From Isoetes taiwanensis (taxonomy: Eukaryota; Streptophyta; Lycopodiopsida; Isoetales; Isoetaceae), in NCBI GenBank assembly GCA_021234155.1, contig JAJEKV010000008.1:20371959-20435958 (forward strand): a DNA stretch of 64,000 nt. Reading direction: 5' to 3'. Each line of letters begins with the position of its first letter. Within the stretch, counting starts at the first letter, position 1. The notes beneath the pieces were generated by a model that did not search any database, was not told where the DNA came from, and saw nothing but the letters and a program-made list of their open reading frames with translations. Shown in pieces: positions 23,019-35,200 of this stretch. The position numbers and the translations under genes were made by a program.

Positions 23019-23881
23019 CTAGTATGTTGTTAGTTAGTTTTAAGCCCGGGCGCATGCATTCTAGTTACTAGGGTGCATGTGCCGTAACCTTGGATCGTGG
23101 GCTGATGATGGGATACGCCTTTAGGGCATTCTCTAGGCCACACGCACTAAGAGGTGCGCATGACCATTAGGGTCATGTGAGTGAGGAATGAGGCATGGTG
23201 GGCGATGATGGGACATCGATCGGATGATCTCTATGCCACGATGCGGGTACGCGACACCGGGCCGTGAGGAGGGTCATGGTGAAGGTTAAAGTGATCATGC
23301 GCCGATGATGGGATCGTGAGACGTTCCCTAGCTTCAAACCCGTGGGGCATGATGCACTAGGGGTACTTTTCGACCGCAAACCGAAAGTACAAGGTAGCAC
23401 TTCGATCATGGGCGATGATGGGAGCATCTTAAATGATCCTTAAGCTCAAACCGAAAAGGGCCATGATCTTGGGCAAGGTACTAGGACAACCTTGAGTCAG
23501 TAGTTCGCTCAAGGAGGTAAGGGGTGGTCCCCTAAAACCACAAATTATTAACTAAACTAACGTAATGTGCTCCTTTTGCGTGCAAATAGAAGGTGGACTT
23601 CAACGAGGAGCGCATTGCGTAGAAGATAGGGGAGCCATAATTTAGATTATGAACCCTAATAACTCTTACAATAATGTTTTGAATTATCGTAAGAAATAAT
23701 CGTGTTAAGGCTATATAATTTTTGTATAAGTACAAATATAGCCTAAAATTTTGACTTGAACTAATAAAACTTGATTGCTAAACTAAACTAAAGGTTATGA
23801 CATGTTGTTGCTTTGCAGGCATAAGGTAGGTTCGTCACCTTAGCGCAATGTCGGGGACATCATTGTCCTAAGGGGGGAGAA
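23019..23881 (+). other. element C 3' UTR with 100-bp periodic repeats and polypurine tract
   Basis: The motif GATGATGGGA recurs at about 23104, 23203, 23304 and 23412, roughly every 100 bases, each time followed by a phrase mentioning GCCT/CTTTAGGG or TTCCCTAGCTT. Element A's 3' UTR has the same periodic units. A polypurine tract (AAGGGGGGAGAA, 23870-23881) directly precedes the 3' LTR. No ORF is convincing. Confidence 0.8.
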
Positions 23882-25524
23882 TGTGACGGTCCGTGGGAAT
23901 ATACGCCATAAATAAACGATATTCCCCTCGATCCGTCACCATACAAGTCTATCTTCATAGCCTTGTATACCATAGATTGTGGCACTAGGGGGCATGGCTA
24001 AGTTATTCTCATAACTTAGCCAACCATAGGTTAAGCCATTATCCACGTGGCCTTAACCTATTGGGCACCGCCACAGATGTGACTCACCCGATTGGTGCCA
24101 CGTGGCATCCTAGGTGGACCTAACTCATATAGGCATAAACCCTAACCCTAGACCTCTTTCCAGCCCTAGCACCCAGAGACTCACCTACTGCTCGAAACCC
24201 GTTTTTCAACATCGCTTGTTGTGGCATAGACGGTGCAAGCGGCGGCCCGCCAGGTAGACTCGTTCTTGGAGTAGGAGCGGCATCTCGTGAGCTCGGGAGA
24301 CCATGGAGGCACACCGGATCCGAGGGAGAGCTTCAGGAGCGTGTATGTAGGATAGTAGTTGTGATAGCTCATCCGAATTAGCATTCCAGATATGCTAGTA
24401 TTTCATATCTAGAGTAGAGCCATCCTAGAACCCATATTCAACATCTTGAACCCTAATCAAGGAACCCTAACTATTAGTTAGATTTGTATGATTAGGTTAA
24501 GATGTTCTTCTTATGATTATTCTCATGATGTGATGAGTATGGATGTTGGTTGATCTTGTTTGCTCCTCTTGTATTGGGAAGGGGGTAGAGACCTAGAGCC
24601 ATATGTAGTATGCTCCTAGAGTAGATCCCTTTAGTTCCTATTAGTTTGGCCTGCATAGGAGCCCACCGTGCTATCGAGGCTATGATATGACTCAGCACCA
24701 CATAACGGGCTAGAGGGAATGTGGAGGGAGGATCCCCGCCGAGTGGGGGGGCTTCGGGTATCCCATAGTGGGCTAGGCTTATGGTCTGGTCACTGCGGTG
24801 GGTCGAGCATGGGTCCGACACCTCCCAGGGGCAATGGTGTCGCCGCCTCTCGAGAGCCGCAAGTGTTGGCTTGGCTCTCGCTTTGGGGGTTAAGTCGGGT
24901 GCATTAATCGCGGTGTCGCCACGATTCTCTAGCCCACCGGAACCTCTAGACCCCGGAAGGGAGATGCAACCCTTCCGCCTCATCGGACGAGGGGAGATGC
25001 AACCCGAGTAGTCCCGATGGGTGATGCCATGGGATTGCGTGATCCGGAAGGCTAGAGTCATGCCGAGCCTGATTTAGCCCATCCGCAAAGTATGCACATG
25101 GAGGGGCGGATGGAGTGGTCAACCCTAGCCATTGTTCTATGCCAGGCCCCGCCATTGCCATGACTCGGTCCGCTCTATCTTGAGGCCTAGCGGCCGGTCA
25201 TCCTCCTTACGAAGTCCCGAGCGGGGTAGGAGCTCTCATGTTTTATGGTTCGTGATTATCATCTTTGCCTTGGGTTATGAGTGATGCACTACCCTTCGAG
25301 GTAGTATTTGTATATGTTGATGCTAGTTCTGACGTGTTATCGCTTCCGCTGTTATAGGAGCCCATAGGGGAAGGGCGCGCAAGACACCTTCGTGTTCCCT
25401 TCCCGCACTAAGAGTCACCTCAGAGTGCGGGGTAGACGAAGGGCCCATGCGGTTGTTGAGCCGGATGGGGGATTTCCTGCCGAGTGTACGGCCGGGCGCC
25501 GTACGTTTAGCAGGGAGCGTCGCA
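23882..25524 (+). mobile_element. element C 3' LTR
   Basis: Starts TGTGACGGTCC and ends GGGAGCGTCGCA, 1643 bp, then the duplication CCAAG. Colinear with the 5' LTR. Promoter and polyadenylation signals must lie here but none could be assigned with confidence. Confidence 0.95.
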
Positions 25525-25529
25525 CCAAG

Positions 25530-26744
25530 AAACGGATTTTTAGCAGCTGGAAACTACCTAATCATGACTATATCCTCCCGATTTAACCTGAGTGACCTCA
25601 AGAACCCTAAGCCTGTGCTAAATGACGAGTAATCTGTTGGATTTTGCAAGAATTGAAACAGAACAGAGCATTTTCAAAAGGGGGGCAAATCGATTCAGGA
25701 AATTTCAAGGGCTTTTGCGCATTTGGGAGATTGTTGATACGAAATACATGTCAGTGCGATCTTCTGCTTGTGGATTTGACCTTCCTTGCTGCATCAATTT
25801 ACTCGATTGAGCAGTAAAGCTGGTCAAATATTCTGTCCGATCCCGGAAGTATTATTGGCTCATGAATTGTGAGCCATTTGAAGTTATGTGAGACTCCTGT
25901 TATGATTGTCAAGTGAATGAAAATCCGACTTTGGTATAATTCTCTTTTCTCAACTTTCTTTTCAAGGAAATTTATGCATATCTGCTAAATATTGTTCTAG
26001 TTTTTAATCCCATTGGATATTAGTAAGATCCTGCTTAGGCTTCATAGGAATAGTCGTCCTGCATCCAAAGAAAACAGAAAAATATAAACATTAGTCAAAA
26101 CTAAGTTCTAGTTATCTGATAAGAGTCAAAACCTATCTTTTCGCTACAAACTCCTCTAACAAAAAGTCCAGTCCATCTATTGTTATCAAGATCCCAAGAA
26201 TTCTCTTTTATTTTGTCTCGTGAAAAGCAAAAACATCTAGGTAAATATCTCTCGTCATCAAAAACACAAATCGCAAGCTGGCAAATTACTCCCCTGCTCA
26301 TCCAAAGATTCTAAATAAATCCAAAAGAGGTGTTGCACGCCGTCTACAATAGCAATTTGATTAGTCACAGCTTGTCCCGGATCAAAAAGAATATTTCACA
26401 AAACATCCGAGAATTTCGCTCGGCCGAGGGTATTGACCAGTTTTTTGACTAGGTCGCATATAATTTTCAAGTATCTAGAATAGTCCGACTTCAAAAAAAA
26501 GGTCTTGCACATTTTAATACTATTTGTTGAGATCACATTCATACATTCTTCAAGATAAAACCTCCAGTTATTTGCACTTGGTATTGAAAAGAGAGTACAG
26601 AGTTTTTTCTTGAAATGGGAAAGCTGTACTAACAGGCTTGTGGTGAGAAATTTTTGCAAAATTTAGGTTCAGAGTGGTTGGCTGAAGCAACATGGAGGTC
26701 CTAAACCATTCTAGTTGAGGGTTTTGCCAGGATTACCCTCAACA
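25530..26744 (+). mobile_element. element B 5' LTR, right half
   Basis: Resumes exactly after CCAAG and matches 39808-41018 to the terminal CTCAACA. With the left half the LTR is 2438 bp, the same length as the 3' LTR. Differences between the copies cluster at CAG/CTG sites (see findings). Confidence 0.95.
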
Positions 26745-26778
26745 TCTTGGAGGCTCCTACCGAGATCCAACCTGGTTC

Positions 26779-28122
26779 TTGGGAACTATAGCTCCTAGAC
26801 GAAATGCTGAAACATCCGACCATGCTGAGGTGCAAGACAATACAGAAACACAAGCTACCCCTCAAGGTGTGTCTGTACATCTGAATAAGTCAGTAAATCT
26901 CAATGCTAGTATGCCTGCTCAATACTTTGAACTCAATGTCCCCATTCCTGTTCCTACATTTGATTCTAGCATGAGTGCTAACAACTTTCTTAAGATCTTT
27001 GATGAATATTATCAAGAATATGGACACAAGAAAGGGACTAAGTTTGTTGAATTCAAGAAGTGCTTAAAAAATGATGAAGTAAGGGCTTGGTTGGAATATG
27101 TGATAAGTGATGGTATCAACACATGGGATGAAATTGTCAAAAGGTTCTTATCTAGATTTGGTAAGGTTTATGACCCTCAAGATCTCATTTTTGAATTACA
27201 AACCTTTCATATTAGAAATGGTGAGACTGTTCACCAATATGTGGAAAGATTTCATGTGTACTTAACAAAATGCCAAACTAATCAAGTACCTAACCATACC
27301 TTACACCTTGTTGCATCTTTCATAAGGGGTTTGACTGGTAGACCAAGAGTACACAGGAAGATGCTAAAGATTTACAAACAGGAGGGATTTGCAACCATCC
27401 ACAAAGCTTTTAACAAGGCCATTGAGATTGCTGATGTGCTTTCCTATTTACCAGATGATATTCACATCACTAGTGATCCTTTCCTCCCAGATTTTGAGCA
27501 AGAATATATGGGTGCTGATGCTATACCAGTATATGCTGTACAAAAAGATAAGAAGAAACCCAAAGCAGCTGAAGAATCAGACAGTACTGCTGCTACTACC
27601 AAGGCAGAGATTGATAAAGTTGCTGAGGCTTTACTCGAGGTCACCAAGCAACTTCAAGAATTGAAAGCATCTAGACCTGAAAGAAAAAATTATCCCCCTT
27701 GTGCACATTGTATGAGAGAAACTCATTCTTCTGATGTTTGTTGGTACAGGATATGCCTTAAGTGCAACAAGAGAGGCCATTATGGAAAAGAGTGTCCTGT
27801 TTGTGCCTTTTGCAAAGCTACAGGACATTATGAAGATAGATGTAGTGTAAAAGAGTATTTTGCAAGACAAGAGAAAGCCAAAACTGCTGAACCTACTGCT
27901 ACTGTCAAATACTTGTCTGAAACTAGCTATCCTATCAGATTTATGCAGGAATTTGAAGAGCAGGAAGAAATAATGGTCGTGCATAATGAGGGGAATGAAA
28001 GACAAGGGATATCTCAAGAAGAAATAGAAGCTAGTGCTGCTAAAGGTAAACTAAGTGAAAACAAGCAACCCGCACAAGATGGTAAGCGCCTTTGTACCCC
28101 CGGCCTTGTCGTAAATTCCTAA
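26779..28122 (+). CDS. element B gag polyprotein
   Basis: Open frame of 447 codons. It starts MGTIAPRRNAETSD and has a hydrophilic N-terminus, then the retrotransposon gag capsid segment (SANNFLKIFDEYYQEYGHK, DEVRAWLEYVISDGINTWDE, DPQDLIFELQTFHIRNGETV, HQYVERFHVYLTKC). A Lys/Glu-rich linker follows. At residues about 310-355 there are three Cys/His clusters: a degenerate CAHC...H...C, then two full CCHC knuckles, CLKCNKRGHYGKEC and CAFCKATGHYEDRC. The protein coats the element's RNA. It is the longest intact frame of element B and ends shortly before the protease region. The start is the first Met in frame, 35 bases past the LTR; no primer-binding site of a familiar kind lies in between. Confidence 0.9.
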   Translation: MGTIAPRRNAETSDHAEVQDNTETQATPQGVSVHLNKSVNLNASMPAQYFELNVPIPVPTFDSSMSANNFLKIFDEYYQEYGHKKGTKFVEFKKCLKNDEVRAWLEYVISDGINTWDEIVKRFLSRFGKVYDPQDLIFELQTFHIRNGETVHQYVERFHVYLTKCQTNQVPNHTLHLVASFIRGLTGRPRVHRKMLKIYKQEGFATIHKAFNKAIEIADVLSYLPDDIHITSDPFLPDFEQEYMGADAIPVYAVQKDKKKPKAAEESDSTAATTKAEIDKVAEALLEVTKQLQELKASRPERKNYPPCAHCMRETHSSDVCWYRICLKCNKRGHYGKECPVCAFCKATGHYEDRCSVKEYFARQEKAKTAEPTATVKYLSETSYPIRFMQEFEEQEEIMVVHNEGNERQGISQEEIEASAAKGKLSENKQPAQDGKRLCTPGLVVNS

Positions 28123-28139
28123 AAAAAAAGATAAGGATG

Positions 28140-28740
28140 GTGATGATTTTGAAATACTTATGAGAAATTCAAAAGTTAGTGTAGATTTGCTCACATTGTT
28201 AAGGATTGCACCCACTTATAGAAAGAAGATGCTTAACTTGACTCAAGATGAACAGGTTTGTCTCACACAAGAGGAGCAAATTGCGCTTACAAATCACATT
28301 GAGGAGCAAATGCTAGTACAAGATGAACATGATCCCCGGTGCTTTCAACGCGTGTGCACCAACATTGGGGAAAAGAGCTTTGTCTAAGGTATTGTTGGAT
28401 GGGGATCACCTCTAAATGTTATGCCACATCATGTGATGAAACAATGTGGCTTAGAGGTAGACAAGAAAGCTCCTATGGTAATCAAATCTTTCTCTAACTC
28501 AAGAATTAATCCCATAGGGATTGTAAGTAAAGTACCAATAGATATTGAAGGAATTGTTGTGGTCGCTAATTTTGTTGTGGTTGCATTTGAAGGAATGGAT
28601 GAAAAGGCAGACATTTATGATTTACTTCTAGGAAGGAGATGGTCGCCAACAAGAGATGCGACTGTTTGGTCAAAAGGGGAATGTACCATAACCGATGGAA
28701 GGAAAACAGCTTGTTATCTACAACAAGCTTGGGGAGTTTG
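28140..28740 (+). pseudogene. element B aspartic protease (broken)
   Basis: After RNSKVSVDLLTLLRIAPTYR the chain reaches KVLLDG at about 28387-28405, where the D-G/S-G active-site box of retropepsins is expected; the frame is broken by a shift right after it. It resumes with NVMPHHVMKQCGLEV, an S/I-rich flap region and DIYDLLLGRRW near 28615-28645, which matches the (I/L)LGR closing motif of retroviral-type proteases. The protease would cut the gag-pol polyprotein. Confidence 0.75.
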
Positions 28741-29290
28741 ATTCTTTTAACTTCATTGAAGAGGATGTGTTGATATCCAATCAACCTGGGGTATATGAAG
28801 TTACCATGATCAATATGGAGGTAGACACAAATCCAATTAAGGTATGCAATGTACATAAGGAAATAAACTTTGCTTATTTATGGTTTGATGGTGGTGTCTC
28901 TAAGAAATTGAGTATAGCTTCTTCTGCTGCCATTCTTAAGGATAGGTCAAGCAAACTAATGGCAAAAGTTGGCAGAATTCATCAAAATGCTACTTCTAAC
29001 ATGGCTGAATATAAAGCTTTGATAGCAGGACTACAAGAGGCTAAGCATTTAGGTGTTACTGACATCATTGTATTTGGAGACTCTCAACTTGTATGCGTGT
29101 GATCTTGGGAGAATATCAAACCAAAAATGAAGAGATGATTATGCTTAGGGATCAAGCACTAGAGGAACTATCAACATTTGCATCCTGGGAGTTACTTCAT
29201 GTCACAAGAAAGTTCAATGAAGAGGCTGATACCTTGTGTAAGAGTGTTTTGCTCGAACATTTGGCAGAAGGTGCTATCAAGGAGGAAGAA
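28740..29290 (+). pseudogene. element B archaeal-type RNase H, located upstream of RT
   Basis: Frame 28695-29102 contains YLWFDGGVSKKLSI (first catalytic Asp), NMAEYKALIAGLQEAKHLGV (catalytic Glu) and IIVFGDSQLVCV (third Asp). After a one-base shift at about 29100 come RDQALEELSTFASWELLHVT and FNEEADTLCKSVL, with the final active-site Asp of RNase H. Spacing matches the additional archaeal-type RNase H of Tat-lineage elements. There it normally follows RT and the native RNase H; here it precedes RT. Confidence 0.8.
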
Positions 29291-29299
29291 TTGGAGGAA

Positions 29300-30800
29300 G
29301 AAGAACTCAAACAGCTACATCCTATATTGGTAATCAATGCTAGTAGTGAAAAACAAGTTAGAGAAATCAAGATAGAAAAGAATGGTCAAGAAAGAACTCT
29401 TTATGTTGGTGATATGTTTGAGGAAAAGAATGAATGCATGGTAATAGATTTCTTCAAAGAATGGAAAGATGTTTTTGCATGGGATTATAATGAGCTGATT
29501 GGTGTTGATAAAAACATTTGTGAATTTGAAATAAAGATCAAGGAAGGTGTCAACCCTGTGATGCAAAAACTAAGAAGGATTAATGTGGCCTTGCTAGACT
29601 TAATTAGAGAGGAGTTATTCAAAATGAAAGATGCAGGTGTGATCACCGAAATTTCAAATCCGTAATGGTTATCATGCATTGTGCCTCGTTGAAAAAAAAG
29701 AACAAAGCTATCAGAATTTGTATTGATTATAGAGATTTGAACAAGGCCATCGTTAAGGACTGCTACCCTCCGCTTTTTGAAGAGGGTTTTACATGTTGCA
29801 GTGGAAGGAGACATACTCTTTTTGGATGGCTTCTCGTGATTCAACCAAATTTCATGTTAAGTTAGAAGATCAACAAAAAACAGCTTTCATCACTCCATGG
29901 GGAACTTTTGCCATGAAGAGAATGCCTTTTGGTTTGATGAATGCTCCAAAGAACTTTTCAAAGAACAATGGATACTATATTCAAGGATATGCCTCCTACC
30001 GCTTTTAGAGTTTTTCTTGATGATCTCTATTTGGGATCAGCCTTGAGAGATCATTTTAATTATCTAACTAAGATATGTGGCATGTGCGGGGAAGGGAGGA
30101 GTGAGTTTAAATCCTAAGAAGTGCGTGATTTCTATGCTCCAAGGGAGGATTGTTAGGGCATGAGATTTCTTCTAAAGGGATTCAAGTGGTCGAGAGCAAA
30201 AGTGGAAGCATTAAAAAGCTTGCATCACCCAAAACCGTTAGGGAAGTAAAAAGTTTCTTAGGTATGGTAAGCTTTTTAAGAATGTATGTTCCTCACTTCT
30301 CTAATAATCAGAGTCCTATATCCGATCTCACCAAGGTAGGCAAATATACCAAGCATGAGAGTAAGTTAATCATGGTAGAATGGACCCGTGACTTGCCAAC
30401 TTGCCTTTGATAGTATTATACAAGCCATCTCTCTCGCACTTTTAAAACCTCCCCGATGCAACTAAACCTTTTGAAGCTTATATCAAGATAACAAAAAAGA
30501 GTCAGAGGGTTAGTTTTATTGCAAGAACAAGGGGTGGTAACTTTTGCTAGCAAGATTTGGTCTAATATTGAAATGAGGTACCCAAGGCTTGAGAAAAGTG
30601 CAAAGAAATTCTTATGTTTTTGATTGATAGACAAGGACATCTTATCCAAAACAGCCATACTCAAGTGTACATGAAGCAAAACCCTTTGTCTTTGTTGTTC
30701 TCAAAGAAACAGCCTAAGGCCAAGATATGCAGATGGGCTTGTAAGATTCAAGAATATGATATTGTTGTTAAAGTGATTAATTTGGTAAATGATCCTAGTA
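29300..30800 (+). pseudogene. element B reverse transcriptase and degenerate native RNase H
   Basis: RT begins with EWKDVFAWDYNELIGVDKNI and PVMQKLRRINVALLDLIREE (29460-29610). It continues KDAGVITEISNP, a frameshift, then KNKAIRICIDYRDLNKA (29698-29748). Later frames give DQQKTAFITPWGTFAMKRMP-FGLMNAP (29867-29950) and VFLDDL (30009-30026), keeping Asp-Asp. The connection domain MLGHEISSKGIQVVE and VREVKSFLGMVSFLRMYVPH is at 30150-30300. RNase H remnants lie at 30500-30800. Small frameshifts occur about every 200 bases. Confidence 0.85.
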
Positions 30801-32159
30801 CATATTTGACTAATATTTTGTTTGAGCAGGAAGATGAAGAAGGTTTGACTCATGAGGTTCAAGATGATGTAGATGCTAATGTAAACCTTGTGCAGGGAGG
30901 CGATTGGCAAGCAAATATAAGAAGATATTTGGAATCAAATGAGATGCCAGAAGAACTCAACTCCAATCAAAAAAGAAGGTTCAAGGAGAAATGCAATAAG
31001 TTCAAGCTAATAGATAATGTGTGCAGGTATGACAAAGAGGGTATCATTTTGAGGTGTGTTGATAAAGAAGAAGCTAAGTTAGTGGTAGAAGCGTGCCATG
31101 AAGGAGTATGTGGTGGACATTTTGTTGCAGACACTACAGCAAAAAAAATCTTGAGGGCTGGTTATTACTGGCCAACTCTCTTCAAGGACTGCTATGAGAC
31201 AATCAAATGCTGCCATAAATGCCAAATTTTTGGTAGAAGAATTCTTCAACCAGCTGCTTTAATCGCCATAACTTCTCCAGACCCTTCCAAGTCCGGGGAC
31301 TTGATTTTATAGGACCCAGATCCACCTTCTTCTCGCGACAAAGATCGATATTCTTGTAGCTACCGATTATTTTACAAAATGGGCTGAAGCTATTCCCCGA
31401 GACAAGCAAATGCCTATACTATCGCTAGGTTCATCCATGAAAATATCCGTGCGATTTGGCATCCCTTTCAAACTTATATCCGATAGAGGCAGCCAGCCGC
31501 CTCGAATGATGTTATAGCCACACTGCTAGCAACTCTCAAAGTAAGACATTCTAAGAGTTCATCCTACTATCCTCAAGGTAATGGTCAGGCAGAATCCACT
31601 AACAAAGTGCTCAAAACTATCCTCAAAAAGACTATTAGTGTCTCAAAAAAGGATTGGCATTTGAGGTTGCATGATGCTCTGTGGGCTTACAGAACTACAA
31701 CTAAAACTTCGACCAAACATACACCTTTTAGTCTAGTTTATGGAGTAGAATCTATCATTCCAGTAGAGCTTAATGGCTTTGAAATTAAATTTGGAAATAG
31801 AGGAAGCACTTGAAGAAAGGTGTGTACGACTTATGCAACTAGAAGAGCATAGATATGAAGCTGAAAATGCTATACTATTAAAAAAGGCTAAAGATCTAGC
31901 AGCCTTCAAAGCAGCACACAAATTGCAAGGTACCTTGAAAGATGGAGAGCTAGTTCTAAAATGGAATAAGGCAAAGGAAGACTGTGCAAGCAAATTTGAA
32001 GAGCTGTGGGAAGGACCTTTTGAAGTTACAGGACTAGCAGGCCAAGATTCATATTGGCTGAAGTCTATACCAGAAGGGAGAATCTTACCAAATCCTATCA
32101 ACATTTTACATCTTAAGACGTACTGGCAACAGCATGTTGCCCTTAGTCTATTTGAATAA
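30800..32159 (+). pseudogene. element B integrase (no chromodomain)
   Basis: The zinc-binding part has EACHEGVCGGHFVADTTAKK, RAGYYWPTLFKDCYETIK and CHKCQIF at 31090-31230. The core follows in other frames: ATDYFTKWAEAIPR-like sequence near 31360, then YYPQGNGQAESTNKVLK (31566-31616, carrying the catalytic Glu) and LHDALWAYRTTTKTSTKHTP. The C-terminal module at 31773-32159 includes KFEELWEGPFEV and LPNPINILHLKTYWQQH, then stops. No chromodomain is present, in contrast to elements A and C. Confidence 0.85.
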
Positions 32160-32176
32160 ACCTTGTTGTTTAAATG

Positions 32177-32231
32177 TTAGAGTAGGCAGTGTGTTAGATA
32201 AAAAGTGTTTTTTTTGCAAATGCAATAGGTA
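32177..32231. repeat. element B 3' tandem unit, copy 1 (left part), split by the Helitron
   Basis: GAGTAGGCAGTGTGTTAGAT through GCAATAGGTA matches 37880-37930. The unit continues after the Helitron at 37825, giving a tandem duplication of about 106 bp in element B. Confidence 0.85.
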
Positions 32232-32299
32232 TCCTATTGTTTAAATTCGGTTTTTCCGAGGTCCCGAAAAGTTTTTGGATTTTTTACTTGGTTTATTTT

Positions 32300-35200
32300 T
32301 CTAAGGTTTTGGGGTTTTCTGGTGCCGGAATAAATTTCCGGTATTCCCAAAATCGGGAGAAATTATTTCGTATGATTTTGTTTTTTTTTTCCAGTTCTCC
32401 TTATCCGATTGCAACTGGAACCACGCCACGATTGCTGGGCTCAAGATTTTTCGGCATGCAGGATCAACAAACTTTTGTCTGATATTTATCCTCTCTCAGG
32501 TTTCGTCCGGACCATTTTAGATCAATTGCAAATCTAGAGGTGCCAATTCTGAAACCCTGATGCAACATCTTTGTGTTCTGTGTCTCTGAACAGGGTTCAT
32601 GCCTGGCAACTGACGCTTATGTAAGTTTTGTATTCCGGCTTGCAAATGCTTCTTCATAAGGTTACAAAGATTCATCTTCGGGCTGATTGGTTACACAAGG
32701 TTTAAGATTAACCTGGTTTTACTTTCTATTTTGCAGATCATTACAAGCTGCTTCCATTTTTGAAGCTTGGCCACATAGCAAGAAATCATTTTGTTAGTTT
32801 CGTGGACTGAGTTTATTGATATATTTATGGAAGCACAACGAACCAAGAAAGGTTTGTCTGCTCCTCAGCTTCGAGTTTTATTGATGCATCTGTTGAAGAT
32901 TTTGTGTCCCACGTGTTTATATTCACAGGTTAAACATGGGTCTTTATTCAGACTTTGCTCTCAAGCATGGAGGTATGCTACAACCTCTGTGTTTCACAGG
33001 TAGACTCATTTTCGTATTTGTTGTAAGAAGTCATTGTAATATAGAACTAAGCCTGTGTAGCATTTTGCATGTGTAGCATTTTGCATGATGTTAGATCTAT
33101 GATTCACTTATGCAGTATGCATGCTTAATCCATGATGTTGTTCTCAAGATATTATCCTTTTTAAATGGAGATTAAGTTGTAAACAACTAGGTGTTTCCAG
33201 CAGTAAATATGCAGGAAAATTTAAGGAGGTGGGATAATAGGATTTTGATATAGAATAGAGTTTTCTCAGGGTATTTTTTCTCGATGCTCCTATTTTGTTA
33301 CTCTTGCGATTTTTAAGAATAGTGGGAGTTGAACAACGAAGTAGGCATAAATCATTTGTTTTTCAGTTCCCAGCCCAAAGTTCAGGTCATGAGAATGTTA
33401 GCTTGGGCGCCCATTCTTAGCAGAGCGGGACCTCTGCATGCTCTTGGTGGAAATGTTGTTTCTGCGTTAGTTCATTATTCTTCTTCTTCTTGCTCTTCTT
33501 ATGTTGTCTTATTAGTCCGTATGCTGGTAGAGCTCTTCTGTTCTTTTTAGTCCCATCAGCTGAATAGTTTGTGGCAATCTTATAAATACGATTTATGCTG
33601 ATCTGCGCCACATCAGATGTTTTATAGATGGATAACCTCTTTTATAGATAATGTTAGGATAGATGTTATTTGATAGGATGTTGAAATCTGACTAAGATAA
33701 TTATATAGATATTGCTTATTTTTTCTTCTAAGTTTCTGAATGCCTAATCCAGATTTGTATCTAGATCCTCCACAGCTTGCACGTAATTCCTTGCATTTGT
33801 TAATTAGAATTGTGTTTGTGTAGAAGCTCTATTCTGTTATGTAGAATGTTAACATCAACTTTGGCCTTATCCCATGTTACAGGTCCCAAGTTGCTGATGG
33901 TCATGGTCCAGCTAAGTTTGTTGATAGAGGAAATATCAAGGACAGATCATGGACATTCAATTGGTACAGATATTTGAACATAGAAACTATTTGATTTTAC
34001 AAGATTATTGGAGACTATGCAAAATTATTAATGTCTAGATGTGGTTTTACATCCATCAGCATCAAGTCTATGCATTTCTATTATCCATTTTAATTTGTGG
34101 GACTCCACTATAGATGCAAGAGATCTCTTCAATTTACCAAGCTGACAAGGTGTGATGCCAAAATGCTTGGTTTGCTTGATTGAAGGTAAGTTTATTATCT
34201 GATTATAGATCTATTGTGTTTTAAATCTTTTACTACTTGCTTTTAAAATTCCACTTCAGATAGCATCATTTTTGCAACATGAGTCTTGATGATAGCACAT
34301 ATAAGCCTAAGTCTTTTATCTGCAAAAAAATCTTTTATCTGCGAAATCACTCGCCTCTAGATTTTTACTTTGTGCTCTTAAATGCAGAGGTTGAATAGCA
34401 CGTGGATAGCATTGTTGCGCACTGCCGAGTTCTACGGACGGATTTTGATGCAAATTGGCGTGACTGGTCCATTTGGAACAGCAACATTTTATCCGGAGAA
34501 GGGATTGAGAGGAGTGTGTATGCTGTATATCAACCACTTGGCATGTATTTTTCTTAGTTTCAACATTTTCATTTTATTTAGCATAATCTGACACTACTTG
34601 CAGTGGCACTACTATTCACATAGCTGTAAGGCCAAGAATTCAATCAGCTTAGGTGGATCACTCCAACCAATTTAAAATTTGAGCTGTGATACCTGGATGA
34701 GCTACATATTTTCTGATGATAGATTTATTCTTAATGTTCATGTAGGTTTTACGATACACAATAGGTAGAATGTTTATAACCCTTCTTTGAGTTTTCATAT
34801 ACTATTATAAGAGTGGTCAATTGGACTCCGGAACTGTGATATTGATTCAAGCAAAAATTTGACGGAAGCAGAATTATGCAGCCGCAGTTTGAGGTATCAA
34901 TTTCCAGGCCAAAAGGGCGCCTGATTTGATCAGAGCTATTTCTGACACAGATATTCTGTTCTGGTTTAGCCCCTCTGTATTTTTGTTGACCCCAAAAGGC
35001 TTATATTTGCCATCCATTTAAAGCTTATGCCTCTTTACTTATATGATGATTTTCTATCGCATTCAAGTCCTTCTAGCATACTGCAGAATGTAAATAGGGC
35101 AAGAATCACATGGGATTTCTCTGATCTGCAGAAATTTTCTTCAAATGCACAAATTTCTCTAAGGTACATCATTTTTGTTGTAATTTAAGAGGGTCAGAAA

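Larger units (their letters stand above)
11990..25524 (+). mobile_element. ELEMENT C: complete Ty3/gypsy chromovirus with histone-H3-like leader ORF
   Basis: Complete plus-strand element of 13.5 kb. It has LTRs of about 1.64 kb, a Met-tRNA primer-binding site, a 4.3-kb leader with a histone-H3-like ORF and a second unknown ORF, then gag with zinc knuckle, protease/RT/RNase H, integrase, chromodomain, 3' UTR and polypurine tract. The 5-bp duplication is exact. LTR and coding similarity show it belongs to the same family as element A. A 319-bp inverted-repeat element sits in its integrase. Many frame breaks are present; a fraction looks like consensus error. Confidence 0.95.

Noticed and set aside
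32791-33550. Short plus-strand frames in the Helitron as genes
   Set aside because: They cross intron-like AT-rich sequence and have no conserved motif; splice-like AGs suggest only scraps of captured exons.
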